64,000 bases of DNA from DASVWZ01 sp963708575. Lineage in GTDB: Bacteria > Acidobacteriota > Terriglobia > Terriglobales > Acidobacteriaceae. The stretch is from assembly GCA_963708575.1 (NCBI GenBank), contig CAVPTB010000007.1, forward strand, positions 2,480,001 to 2,544,000. Direction: 5' to 3'. Positions 17,341 through 25,695 of this stretch are shown in pieces. The notes under the pieces are model-generated. The model was not told the DNA's origin and searched no databases. It saw nothing but the letters and a program-made list of their open reading frames with translations. Positions within the stretch are counted from its first letter, which is position 1; each line of letters begins with the position of its first letter. Both the position numbers and the translations under genes were made by a program.

Positions 17341-18054
17341 ATGAAACCAGCGTTCCTGATCTTCTCCCGATTTCTTGCGCCCATGTTTGCCGCAGCGGCG
17401 ATGGCGCAGGCGGCTGCTCCCCCGGCTCAGACAACGGTGATGGTGCCTTACTCTTCGGTGAGCCAGTTGAATATGCTGTTGTCGCAGGTGGAGCAGGCCT
17501 CGCAGGGTATGCAGGCGGACCTTTCGCGGCTAAGGATCGAGAAATGGAAGACGGATGCGAACACGAAACACGGTTCGCAGAGCGACGTCGACTCGGTGCA
17601 GAGAAATTTGCAGACGGCGCTGCCGGAGATGATCGCGCAGTTGCGCGCGGCCCCGGAGAACCTGCCGGCGACGTTCAAGCTGTATCGAAATCTTGATGCG
17701 CTGAATGATGTTTTCTCGTCGGTGGTGGAATCGGCGGGCGCCTTCGGGTCAAAGGACGAATACCAGTCGTTACAGAACGATCTGAATGAGCTGGAGAGGG
17801 CGCGAAGGATGTTTGCCGACCGCATGGATTCGTTGGCGAATTCCAAGGAGCAGGAAGTCACGCAGCTTCGTGGACAGCTGCACGATCTGCAGGCGGCCAC
17901 GGCGACGCCTCCAAAGAAGGTGGTGGTCGACGACACCGAGCCCGAGCCGGCCAAGCCCGTCAAGAAGAAGGTTCCGGTGAAAAAGAAGCCGGCTACGCCT
18001 CCGGCGGCGACCACCAGCGGACAGACTCAACCGCAGGCTGCGCCTAATCCGTAG
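17341..18054 (+). CDS. Secreted coiled-coil protein with Lys/Pro-rich tail
   Basis: A 237-residue protein with a signal peptide (to AAMAQA). A long helical, probably coiled-coil middle follows (about residues 30-175), and then a low-complexity tail of KPVKKKVPVKKKPATPPA type. Similar basic tails can contact peptidoglycan or nucleic acid, but nothing defines the role here. The reading frame and codon use are like the neighbours. No enzyme motif is recognised. Confidence 0.7.
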   Translation: MKPAFLIFSRFLAPMFAAAAMAQAAAPPAQTTVMVPYSSVSQLNMLLSQVEQASQGMQADLSRLRIEKWKTDANTKHGSQSDVDSVQRNLQTALPEMIAQLRAAPENLPATFKLYRNLDALNDVFSSVVESAGAFGSKDEYQSLQNDLNELERARRMFADRMDSLANSKEQEVTQLRGQLHDLQAATATPPKKVVVDDTEPEPAKPVKKKVPVKKKPATPPAATTSGQTQPQAAPNP

Positions 18055-18410
18055 GGCAATCGGTCGAGTTGATCGCAGCGTCATTCAAGGGCAAAAAGCA
18101 GATTCCTCGCCATTTGGGGCGGAGCCTGGTTTGAGATTCGCGGGCTCGGAATGACAAATCTTAGTTAGTCGAAAAAGCTTGCCTTAGCGGGCCGGTCCCC
18201 AAAGTTCCTTGCGGGACGGCTAAACATTCAAAACAAAGGGTTTCTAACACGGGGCCTGACGGGGCAAGCCCGAGGTAACTGGTGTCGGGAACTCTATGTG
18301 GCTTGGCGGGGTCTATTGAAGGAAGACCAAAGAGCGCTTCGGGGTGGGCTTATGGTTCAAATTTCGGCGAAGATTTTAGCCAGAATAGAACCTATAATAG
18401 GAGAGTCGCC
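18055..18410. other. Intergenic region, no gene recognised
   Basis: About 355 bp without a convincing gene. It contains a REP-like fragment around 18109-18163 (GATTCCTCGCC ... GGGCTCGGAATGACA) of the type scattered in this window, and a TATAAT at 18393-18398 just before the sigma-factor ribosome site. An in-frame GTG at 18282 would extend the sigma factor but gives no recognisable domain. Confidence 0.5.
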
Positions 18411-19160
18411 ATGCGAATGATGGCGGGAGCGACGACCTTGGGAAACTTGGCGGGTGCGATCAGCGCTCGATCAGAAGAAGCCGCGATAATCGCCGAGCTG
18501 AAAGCCGGTTCGGAAGAAGCCTACGCCTGGCTGATCGGAGAGTTCCATCAGCCGATCTACAGCTTGGTTTACCGAATGGTAACGGATCCAAGCGACGCCG
18601 CTGACACCACCCAGGAAGTTTTTCTGAAAGTCTTCCGGGGGATGAAGAGCTTTCACGGCGAGTCCAGCCTGAAGACATGGATCTACCGCATCGCGCTGCA
18701 TGAAGCTTCGAACCGGCGGCGCTGGTGGTTCCGGCATAAGGCCAAAGAAACGACCATGGAGCCGGTGGAAACTGAGACCGCGTGTGGAACCGCGATGTGC
18801 GCGCTGCGCGATTCGCTGATCGACGATGCGGATTCTCCGTTCGAATCCATGGCGCACGAAGAAGTCCGGGCGAAGGTGGAAGATGAGTTGCGGAATGTCC
18901 CGGAACCGTTTCGAACCACGGTGATCCTGAGGGATCTCGAGGAAATGTCTTACGAAGATATTGCCGAGGTCACGCAAGTCAGTCTCGGCACAGTGAAGTC
19001 CCGGCTGACCCGGGGACGCGAAGCGCTTCGCCAAAGATTGACGGCGTATGTGCGCGAAGTTGGAGAAGAGTTAGGACTGAAAGCGCAAGAGCCCAGGACC
19101 AGAATTGAACCGAACTCCCGGATTTCTTGTGAAGGACGCGAAATCGAGGTGGCGTCATGA
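18411..19160 (+). CDS. ECF RNA polymerase sigma factor (RpoE-like)
   Basis: About 249 residues from the ATG at 18411, supported by AGGAGAG 6 bases upstream. Region 2 is seen in YRMVTDPSDAADTTQEVFLK and SFHGESSLKTWIYRIA; region 4 in VPEPFRTTVILRDLEEMSYE and VSLGTVKSRLTRGREALRQ. It directs RNA polymerase to a stress regulon of unknown content. Its stop overlaps the start of the next gene (ATGA), coupling it to a zinc-finger anti-sigma protein, the usual arrangement for this group. Confidence 0.93.
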   Translation: MRMMAGATTLGNLAGAISARSEEAAIIAELKAGSEEAYAWLIGEFHQPIYSLVYRMVTDPSDAADTTQEVFLKVFRGMKSFHGESSLKTWIYRIALHEASNRRRWWFRHKAKETTMEPVETETACGTAMCALRDSLIDDADSPFESMAHEEVRAKVEDELRNVPEPFRTTVILRDLEEMSYEDIAEVTQVSLGTVKSRLTRGREALRQRLTAYVREVGEELGLKAQEPRTRIEPNSRISCEGREIEVAS

Positions 19161-19823
19161 AATGCTCCCAAGCGAGATCGCTGTTCTCGCCGTACCTCGA
19201 CGGAGCGGTGACCGGCACTCAGATGCGTTCGGTTGCGCAGCACATCGACGCGTGCGCAGCGTGCCGTGATCAATATCTTTCGCTTCGTCGAACTCAGGAA
19301 TTGCTGACCAGCGTCGGACGACGCAAAGCCCCGGACGATTTGTCGTTGAAACTCCGGCTGGCTATTTCGCGCGAGGCGGCGCAATCGCGACGCCCGTACC
19401 TGGATGGTTTTGGAACGCGGTTGAACAACCTGGTAAACGCATTCGCAGTACCGGCTACGGCAGGACTGGTGAGCGCGGTGGCGATTTTTGCCTTTCTGAT
19501 GGGCTTCTTTGCATTGCCGCTGCAGGCCGGCAGCACAGATGTTCCCTTGATGCTGAATACCGGACCGCAACTGGAGGAATCGGCATTTCCAGATGGGACT
19601 CGATTCCATCAAGGGCGATTCGCTGGTGATTGAAGCCTATGTCGATGCGAGCGGACGGGTGCAGGACTATCGCGTGTTGTCGAATCCGGAAGAAGTAACG
19701 GATCTGCCGTCACCGGTCAAGAACATGTTGATCTTCACCCGCTTTCGCCCGGCAATGTCGATGGGGAATCCGACGTCGGGAACAGCGGTGCTGTCGTTCT
19801 CCAAGATCAGCGTGAAGGGCTAA
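19157..19823 (+). CDS. Zinc-finger anti-sigma factor, apparently frameshifted
   Basis: The first frame (19157-19633) gives an anti-sigma N-terminus with a zinc-finger HIDACAACRDQY (H-x3-C-x2-C) and one membrane helix around LVSAVAIFAFLMGFFALPL. It then ends in an unrelated tail. From 19593 a second frame continues smoothly: MGLDSIKGDSLVIEAYVD, then RVQDYRVLSNPEE and VLSFSKISVKG, a TonB-C-like periplasmic domain. One extra base near 19592 (CCA-G-ATGGGA) would join them into a ~220-residue protein. Alternatives are a real mutation, a sequence error, or a second gene (GGAGGAA lies 13 bases before the ATG at 19593). Confidence 0.8.
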
Positions 19824-19961
19824 AAAGGTCCCGTTTTTCAGACCAATTGCCGGCATTCCTAGAGATTTCAGAATGCTGCCGAAAGCACGGATTTTTGTAG
19901 TATGCTTCCGGCGCGGACGTCTGAGGCGTTCCCCCGCCTTGATCCGCCAAGGGGTGAATGC

Positions 19962-21152
19962 ATGCCGAAACCACGGCTCGCCGCGAACTTATTCTGCCTT
20001 GCTTTTGTGTTCGCCATTTTCCTCTTGTTGGCTCTGCCTGCCTGGGCAAAGCCAAAGTTCAAGGTGTTGGCCCACGTGCCGGGTGGACTATGGAATCGCC
20101 TCACTCTTGACGCGCAGGGGAACATATACGGAGAGACAGGTTCGGGTGGCACCTACAACGGAGGGATCGTTTTCAAGCTGAGCCCCAATTCCCAAAGCAA
20201 GTGGACTCTGACTACGCTGTACAACTTCAACTGCGCCAGCGACGGGTGCCCGCCCACGGGAGGCCTGGTCTTCGATTCCTCTGGGAACTTGTATGGCACC
20301 GGGCAGTCGGGCGGAGCCTACGATGGTGGTACGGTCTTTCAGTTGCACCCGGAATCCGGCGGATGGACGTTAACGACGCTTCACAATTTCAACGGGGAGT
20401 ATGGCGGCCCGGATGGTTCGACGCCCAGCACCGGGGTGATTCTTGATAGCGCAGGTAATGTATACGGCACAGCAGCCGACGGAATTTACAGCAGCGGCAT
20501 AGTCTTTGAACTTACGCCCAGCGGCAAGCAGTGGGACGAAAATATCATCTACAGTTTTGGTGGACACCCTCATGACAGCGGCCCGTCTCCCTTGACCTTT
20601 AACGGAGGGGGAGCTTTATTTGGCGCCGGAGGTGGCGGACGCGACGGTGACGGCGCGGTTTATCGCCTGAAGTATGAGGGCGACATTTGGAAAGAACGGA
20701 TCTTCTGGGATTTTAGCGGCAAGGATGGGCAAGGGCCATCAGGCGGGATCAACTTCGATGCTATGGGGAATATCTACGGCACCACGGCTGCGGGGGGACC
20801 TGTCCAACGCGGGACCGTGTTCGGCCTGACTTCTGCCGGCAATGGCCACTGGCATGAGAGGGTGCTTTATGACTTTCAGGACCAAGCTGGCGGTTGGGGA
20901 CCGAGCAGCGGCGTTGTCTTTGGTAAAGCGGGAGCCATCTACGGCACGACTTCTCGGGGTGGCCTATCGCGCTGTACCGGAGGTTGTGGGACGGTCTACA
21001 GATTGTCTCCGCGAACCGACGGCTCCTGGAAATACACGGTTTTGCACAAGTTCAATGCGCAAGACGGCGGCTACCCGGATTTTGTGGTTTTTGACGAAAA
21101 CGGGAATCTCTACGGGGCTGCGACAACTGTAGTGTACGAAATAACGTTTTAG
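19962..21152 (+). CDS. Secreted GloVer-type tandem-repeat protein
   Basis: About 396 residues from the ATG at 19962, which starts a good signal peptide (FCLAFVFAIFLLLALPAWA). The body is a run of ~35-50-residue repeats with the pattern D-x-x-GN-x-YG-T ... GG-x-VF-x-L (DAQGNIYGETGSGG, DSSGNLYGTGQSGG, DSAGNVYGTAADG, DAMGNIYGTTAAGG, DENGNLYGAATTV). This matches the family called choice-of-anchor tandem repeat GloVer-containing protein. It is extracytoplasmic and probably propeller-like; function unknown. A start at 19902 adds 20 residues without a signal. Confidence 0.85.
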   Translation: MPKPRLAANLFCLAFVFAIFLLLALPAWAKPKFKVLAHVPGGLWNRLTLDAQGNIYGETGSGGTYNGGIVFKLSPNSQSKWTLTTLYNFNCASDGCPPTGGLVFDSSGNLYGTGQSGGAYDGGTVFQLHPESGGWTLTTLHNFNGEYGGPDGSTPSTGVILDSAGNVYGTAADGIYSSGIVFELTPSGKQWDENIIYSFGGHPHDSGPSPLTFNGGGALFGAGGGGRDGDGAVYRLKYEGDIWKERIFWDFSGKDGQGPSGGINFDAMGNIYGTTAAGGPVQRGTVFGLTSAGNGHWHERVLYDFQDQAGGWGPSSGVVFGKAGAIYGTTSRGGLSRCTGGCGTVYRLSPRTDGSWKYTVLHKFNAQDGGYPDFVVFDENGNLYGAATTVVYEITF

Positions 21153-21173
21153 AAACAGTATCCAGGAAACAGA

Positions 21174-21199
21174 TCTGCCGGATTTTTCAATCCGGCAGA
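21174..21199. terminator. Bidirectional hairpin between convergent reading frames
   Basis: Perfect 11-bp stem TCTGCCGGATT/AATCCGGCAGA with a 4-base loop, 21 bases after the GloVer stop. Only a weak T-run follows on the minus strand and none on the plus strand, so it may be a terminator or an RNA-stabilising hairpin. Confidence 0.6.
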
Positions 21200-21220
21200 C
21201 CCCATTCCGATGTTCGACGT

Positions 21221-21490
21221 TTAGTCCGTGTCCGGAGCCACGGGGTTTCCAGTGTAGTTGATAAAGCATGTGGCATCGCATTGATTTGACCCGCACTTAT
21301 TTTGATTGCACAAAGTCGAGTCGTTGTGAAGGTTAATCGGCTGAAATGGTTGCGCACAGGAGCTTTGCAGGCAAACAAAGAAGTCGTCTAGCTTTGAAGG
21401 GCCGCCATTCTGAGCAACAAAGTAGTCGGCGTAATGGTAGATTGGGTCGATAGCGTCAACCGTTCGTTTCATACATCTCGTTTTGCACAC
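21221..21490 (-). CDS. Possible small cysteine-rich protein
   Basis: An 89-codon frame from GTG at 21490 (an ATG six codons in is an alternative). It has eight cysteines spaced as MCKTRC, FVCLQSSC, LCNQNKC and NQCDATC, ending NYTGNPVAPDTD. No signal peptide is evident in this frame and no ribosome site is strong. In support, the perfect hairpin at 21174-21199 lies between it and the convergent neighbour. It could be the 3' remnant of a longer gene. I do not recognise the family; confidence is low. Confidence 0.35.
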   Translation of the reverse strand: MCKTRCMKRTVDAIDPIYHYADYFVAQNGGPSKLDDFFVCLQSSCAQPFQPINLHNDSTLCNQNKCGSNQCDATCFINYTGNPVAPDTD

Positions 21491-21618
21491 AGCGAGTCAG
21501 CTACCAGACCCAGGACGTCTCACCCTTTCTACCCTACTGCGTTGATTCCAAGTGAAAAACGCCTTACACTGACACAGGAATCCACACATCCAGCCGCTCT
21601 GCGGGAGGTTCTCTGAGC

Positions 21619-23121
21619 ATTACACTCCGACGGTCGCTTATCGCACTATTGATCGGTCTTGCGGGAAACACGTGCGTGGCGCAAAACGTTCCCAAGGTAG
21701 CGCTGGAGACGAGTGAACCAGTCTTTACGGTGCTGGCCGCAATCAATACCTGCGGTTACGACGCAGAACTGACCGCATCTGATCCTCTCCGAACCATCAT
21801 TCGAGATGAAGTACAGAAGGCTGAGGTAACCGACGATGCGCGCGACGTGACACTGCGCATGTGCCAGTTCTACAAAGATCATCAGCAGCCCGATCCTTCG
21901 CGAACCCTGGCGCAATACGTTTCGCTGGCGCTTTATCTGGGCGATCCGCCGGATCTGACCCTAAAAGGAAAAGAAGCGGACCTTCCGCCCGATGCGGTCA
22001 ATGTGATCGGCATCTTGCCGATGCTGCCGAAGTTTTACGAAAGCACGGGGCTGCATCAGATCTGGCAAAAACATCAGGCAGCGTATGCGGCGCTCAGCAA
22101 TCGATACCATGAGCCATTATCGAAGATGCTGTTCGATACAGAAGTTTATTTGAAGCTGCCCTCCGCGGGATACCTGGGGCGAACGTTTACCGTGTTTCTG
22201 GACCCGATGGGAGCTCCGGGACAAACCAACGCGCGCAATTACGGCACCGAGTATTCGGTAGTGTTGTCTCCTGGATTGAATTCGGGACTGAAGATGGAAC
22301 AGATCCGGCATGCGTATCTTCATTACTTACTGGATCCGTTGGCCATGAAGTATCCGGCCAACATGGAACGACTCAAGCCGCTTTTGGCGAGCGTGAAGAC
22401 CGCTCCGATGGATAGCAGTTTCAAGAATGACGTTTCCCTGCTGGTGACCGAGTGTCTGATTCGCGCCATTGAGGCGCGCACCACCGTTTCCGGAAAAACC
22501 AGCGATGCGCAACGGCAGGAGCTGGTGTCGCGGGATACACAGCAAGGATTTGTCCTGACGCCGTACTTTTTCGAATCGTTGGCGCTTTTCGAAAAAAGTC
22601 CAACAGGGTTGAAAAATGCTTACGGAGATCTGATCACGGGGATTGATCTTCATAAGGAAGAGAAGCGCATCTCCGAAATCCACTTTGCAGCGGTGGCCGA
22701 ACCGGAAGTTCTGCGATCGCCTGCCACGGAAGGCAAGTTGTTGCAGACCGCGGAAAAGGATTTGTCGTCGGGGGATGCTGATGGGGCGGCAAAACTGGCA
22801 CAACAAGCGATTGACGACAAGAGCGAGGACCAGGGCCGGGCGCTGTTTATTCTGGCGCAAGTGGCGACGATGAAGCGGGACATCCAGGGAGCCCGAGGTT
22901 ACTTTGAGCAGGCGTTGACCGTGGCCCAGGAGCCGAAAGTTGTGGCATGGTCGCATATTTATCTGGGAAGGATTTTCGATCTGCAAGCGGAACGTGACGA
23001 AGCGGTGAATCACTATCGAGCGGCACTCACCGCAGGGGCAAATCTGCCTGAAGCCAAGGCAGCAGCGGAGCGTGGGCTGGCACAACCCTACGAACCGCCA
23101 TCCCATGCCCAACAGCAATGA
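21619..23121 (+). CDS. Exported TPR-type repeat protein
   Basis: About 490-500 residues. The first conventional start is TTG at 21649, but it begins inside the signal peptide. The frame stays open upstream and reads TLRRSLIALLIGLAGNTC, with GGGAGG at 21603-21608 placed correctly for an ATT start at 21619. The mature protein is helical; the C-terminal ~130 residues show tetratricopeptide features (GDADGAAKLAQQAIDDKSED, then RALFILAQVATM, GARGYFEQALTVAQEPKVV, SHIYLGRIFDLQAERDEAV). It is followed after 52 bp by another exported TPR protein. Confidence 0.8.
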   Translation: MTLRRSLIALLIGLAGNTCVAQNVPKVALETSEPVFTVLAAINTCGYDAELTASDPLRTIIRDEVQKAEVTDDARDVTLRMCQFYKDHQQPDPSRTLAQYVSLALYLGDPPDLTLKGKEADLPPDAVNVIGILPMLPKFYESTGLHQIWQKHQAAYAALSNRYHEPLSKMLFDTEVYLKLPSAGYLGRTFTVFLDPMGAPGQTNARNYGTEYSVVLSPGLNSGLKMEQIRHAYLHYLLDPLAMKYPANMERLKPLLASVKTAPMDSSFKNDVSLLVTECLIRAIEARTTVSGKTSDAQRQELVSRDTQQGFVLTPYFFESLALFEKSPTGLKNAYGDLITGIDLHKEEKRISEIHFAAVAEPEVLRSPATEGKLLQTAEKDLSSGDADGAAKLAQQAIDDKSEDQGRALFILAQVATMKRDIQGARGYFEQALTVAQEPKVVAWSHIYLGRIFDLQAERDEAVNHYRAALTAGANLPEAKAAAERGLAQPYEPPSHAQQQ

Positions 23122-23173
23122 GTGAAAAGACGATTTTGGAATTGCCAGTGAGTTCAGACACCAAGGAGAAATC

Positions 23174-24055
23174 ATGAAGCGAGCAGCTATCCTGGCGGTA
23201 GTTGTAGCCATGGCAGGTTTGGCGGCGGCACAACAAACACCCGCACCCAAGAATCAGGGAGCGGCGCAAACCGGAGCAACGGGCACAACTCCCCCGGCGA
23301 AGCGCCCGCCGCAGGCCAAAACTCAAGCGGAGTTTGACGCCTATAAAGTAGCCGTAGCAAACCAGAACGATCCGGTGGCGCTGGAGAAAGCAGCCGATGA
23401 CTTTGCCGCCAAGTTTCCCACCAGTGAATTGACTCCGCTGCTGTACCGCGCGACCATGCGTGGCTACCAGAATGCGAACAATGGCGACAAGATGTTGGAG
23501 GTCGCACAAAAAGTCCTGAAGTCTGATCCTGACGATCCGGAAGCATTGGCTGATTCCGCCGAAGTCATTGCCGAGCGCACGCGCGATACCGATCTCGACA
23601 AGGATCAGCGCTACGAGGAAGCGCGCAAAGATGCGCAACACGCGCTACAGACGATTGATACCGATCTGCCGCAGGGTGTGGCGCCAGAACAGGTGGAAGC
23701 TTACAAATCGCTGTTGAAATCCACCGTGTATTCGATTCTTGGCACCATTGATTTTAATCAGGAGAAGTTCGCGGATGCGGAAGGAAACTTCCGCAAGTCG
23801 ATCGATGCTTACCCGTCGCAGCCCGACCCGGTCGTAGTCTTGAGGCTGGCACTCTCACTCGACAAACAGAACAAATATCCCGAAGCATTGAAAGAAGCCA
23901 ACCATGCAGTGGAACTGACGCAGGATGGGACTTCGGCGGGGAAACTTGCCCGGCAGGAACGGGACCGGTTGGTGCAGTTAACGGGTGGCGCGGCGGCTCC
24001 GGGAGCAGCCAAGCCTCCGGCGAGCGCTCCGCCGACCAGCCCACAACCTCACTGA
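23174..24055 (+). CDS. Exported TPR-repeat protein
   Basis: A 292-residue protein with signal peptide MKRAAILAVVVAMAGLAAAQ, a Pro/Ala/Thr linker, then helical repeats (DPVALEKAADDFAAKFPTSE, VLKSDPDDPEALADSAEVI, NFRKSIDAYPSQPDPVVVL, YPEALKEANHAVELTQDG). The tail is Ala/Pro-rich. An AAGGAGAAATC site precedes the ATG. It is likely co-transcribed with the TPR gene upstream and probably works as a periplasmic scaffold. The partner is unknown. Confidence 0.85.
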   Translation: MKRAAILAVVVAMAGLAAAQQTPAPKNQGAAQTGATGTTPPAKRPPQAKTQAEFDAYKVAVANQNDPVALEKAADDFAAKFPTSELTPLLYRATMRGYQNANNGDKMLEVAQKVLKSDPDDPEALADSAEVIAERTRDTDLDKDQRYEEARKDAQHALQTIDTDLPQGVAPEQVEAYKSLLKSTVYSILGTIDFNQEKFADAEGNFRKSIDAYPSQPDPVVVLRLALSLDKQNKYPEALKEANHAVELTQDGTSAGKLARQERDRLVQLTGGAAAPGAAKPPASAPPTSPQPH

Positions 24056-24120
24056 GTCGTGTTGCTGGATTTTCAAGGTTATCGACCGCTTCCATTGGCG
24101 GTGAACGTCTGATCAGGATT

Positions 24121-24918
24121 ATGAAGTCGCCCAGCACCGCCGCTTTGGAAGAGACTCTGGCGTACAGCTTCCGTCGGCCGGAGCTGCTTGATCAGGCGCT
24201 CACCCACACTTCGCAAGCCCGCGAATTGGAATCGCTGCAGAGTTCGCCGATTCCGGTCGGCGACAACGAACAGCTGGAATTTCTGGGCGACGCGGTATTG
24301 GGACTGATCACGACCGAAGAACTGTTTCACCGCTTTCCGCAATTTCGCGAGGGACAGCTCTCCAAGCTGCGCGCGCATCTGGTCAGCGAAAAACACCTGA
24401 TCCGAGTAGCCCAACGATTGGAACTTGGCCATTATTTGAGGCTGGGACGGGGCGAGGAGAAAAGCGGCGGACGTCACAAGACGGCGTTGCTGGTCGACAG
24501 TCTGGAAGCCATCCTCGGGGCGATGTATATCGACAGCGGGATGACGGAGGTGCGGCGGGTTGTTCTGCAACACATTGTCGATCCGGAACTGGAAGAACTA
24601 GCCCAGACCGGGAGCAGCCTGCCACTTACCGATTTCAAGTCAGCTCTTCAGGAAAGGCTGCAATCAGTGGGACACCTGCAATCTACTTACGTGTTGGTGC
24701 AAGAGCGCGGCCCAGAGCACAACAAGACCTTCACCGTCGAAGCCAGGCTTTATGCTTCGTCGAATCCGGCAAAAGTCGAGTTCGTGGGACGCTCGGAGGG
24801 AACGACGAAGAAGAACGCGGAGCAAGGCGCGGCCAGGCAATTGTTGGAATATCTGAACTCGATTTCGCCAACCGGGGAGTCGATCGCCGGAGTGGCAGGC
24901 AATCAGGCTGGTTCATGA
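24121..24918 (+). CDS. rnc: Ribonuclease III
   Basis: A 265-residue double-stranded-RNA endonuclease. The RNase III signature NEQLEFLGDAVLGLIT lies near residue 50. The second acidic cluster is in ALLVDSLEAILGAMYIDSG near 125, and a C-terminal dsRNA-binding domain (DFKSALQERLQSVGH, EGTTKKNAEQGAARQLLE) covers about 165-245. It matures rRNA and processes structured mRNAs. Its stop overlaps the start of the first lepB gene (ATGA), so translation is coupled; rnc-lepB neighbourhoods are common in bacteria. Confidence 0.96.
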   Translation: MKSPSTAALEETLAYSFRRPELLDQALTHTSQARELESLQSSPIPVGDNEQLEFLGDAVLGLITTEELFHRFPQFREGQLSKLRAHLVSEKHLIRVAQRLELGHYLRLGRGEEKSGGRHKTALLVDSLEAILGAMYIDSGMTEVRRVVLQHIVDPELEELAQTGSSLPLTDFKSALQERLQSVGHLQSTYVLVQERGPEHNKTFTVEARLYASSNPAKVEFVGRSEGTTKKNAEQGAARQLLEYLNSISPTGESIAGVAGNQAGS

Positions 24919-25664
24919 GTCAGCCGGCGAAAATCCGTTCGACCGACTGGCTGGTCTCGATGCAGTCGTTGTTGAACACGGTTATTATCGCGATTTTTGT
25001 GATCGCCTTCATCGTGCAGGCCTTCCAGATTCCATCTGAGTCGATGGAAAATACCCTGCTGATCGGCGATTACCTTTTGGTCAACAAGCTGGTTTATGGG
25101 GGCAGCCGTTTCTGGGACCACCTCCTGCCCTATCGCGCGGTCCAACGGGGTGACATCGTCGTATTCCACTACCCGATCCATCCGGCTGAACACTTCGTTA
25201 AAAGGGTGGTTGGAGTTCCGGGCGATCACTTACGCCTGATCAACCGGCAGGTCTATGTGAACGGTGTCCCGCTCCGGGAGCCGTATGCGCGGTACTCCTC
25301 GCACGATGTGGATGTTTTTCGCGACGACTTTCCGCGCACGAATCTCCCGGTTCCGGGACTCGAGGGGGAATGGTGGTTGCAGATGAGGAAACTCGTCGAA
25401 GATGGGCAGTTAATCATCCCGGAGGGAAATTATTTTGTCATGGGAGACAATCGCGACGAGAGCCTCGACAGCCGTTATTGGGGATTCGTACCGCGAGAGA
25501 ATATCATCGGACGCCCGTTGCTGATTTACTGGTCGGTGCGCAGTTTAGACGACGATATGCTGGTGGCATCGACGCCGGGTGATAAACTTTATCACTTCGC
25601 CTACGCGGCGAGTCATCTGTTCCAAATTACCCGCTGGGACCGCACGTTCCGAGTGGTGAACTAA
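24915..25664 (+). CDS. lepB: Signal peptidase I (first of two)
   Basis: A 249-residue membrane protease with one N-terminal transmembrane helix (LLNTVIIAIFVIAFIVQAF). It has the catalytic serine box PSESMENTLLIGDYLLVNK, the general-base lysine in FVKRVVGVPGDH, and the conserved box GDNRDESLDSRYWGFV. It removes signal peptides from exported proteins at the inner membrane. It is translationally coupled to rnc and 31 bp upstream of a second lepB that is clearly paralogous but diverged. Confidence 0.95.
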   Translation: MSQPAKIRSTDWLVSMQSLLNTVIIAIFVIAFIVQAFQIPSESMENTLLIGDYLLVNKLVYGGSRFWDHLLPYRAVQRGDIVVFHYPIHPAEHFVKRVVGVPGDHLRLINRQVYVNGVPLREPYARYSSHDVDVFRDDFPRTNLPVPGLEGEWWLQMRKLVEDGQLIIPEGNYFVMGDNRDESLDSRYWGFVPRENIIGRPLLIYWSVRSLDDDMLVASTPGDKLYHFAYAASHLFQITRWDRTFRVVN

Positions 25665-25695
25665 GCTGCGAAATCGTCAAACACAGGATAACTGA

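Noticed and set aside
22327..23250. 307-codon minus-strand frame opposite the TPR genes
   Set aside because: It spans two well-supported plus-strand genes and is Arg/Leu/His-rich without motifs.
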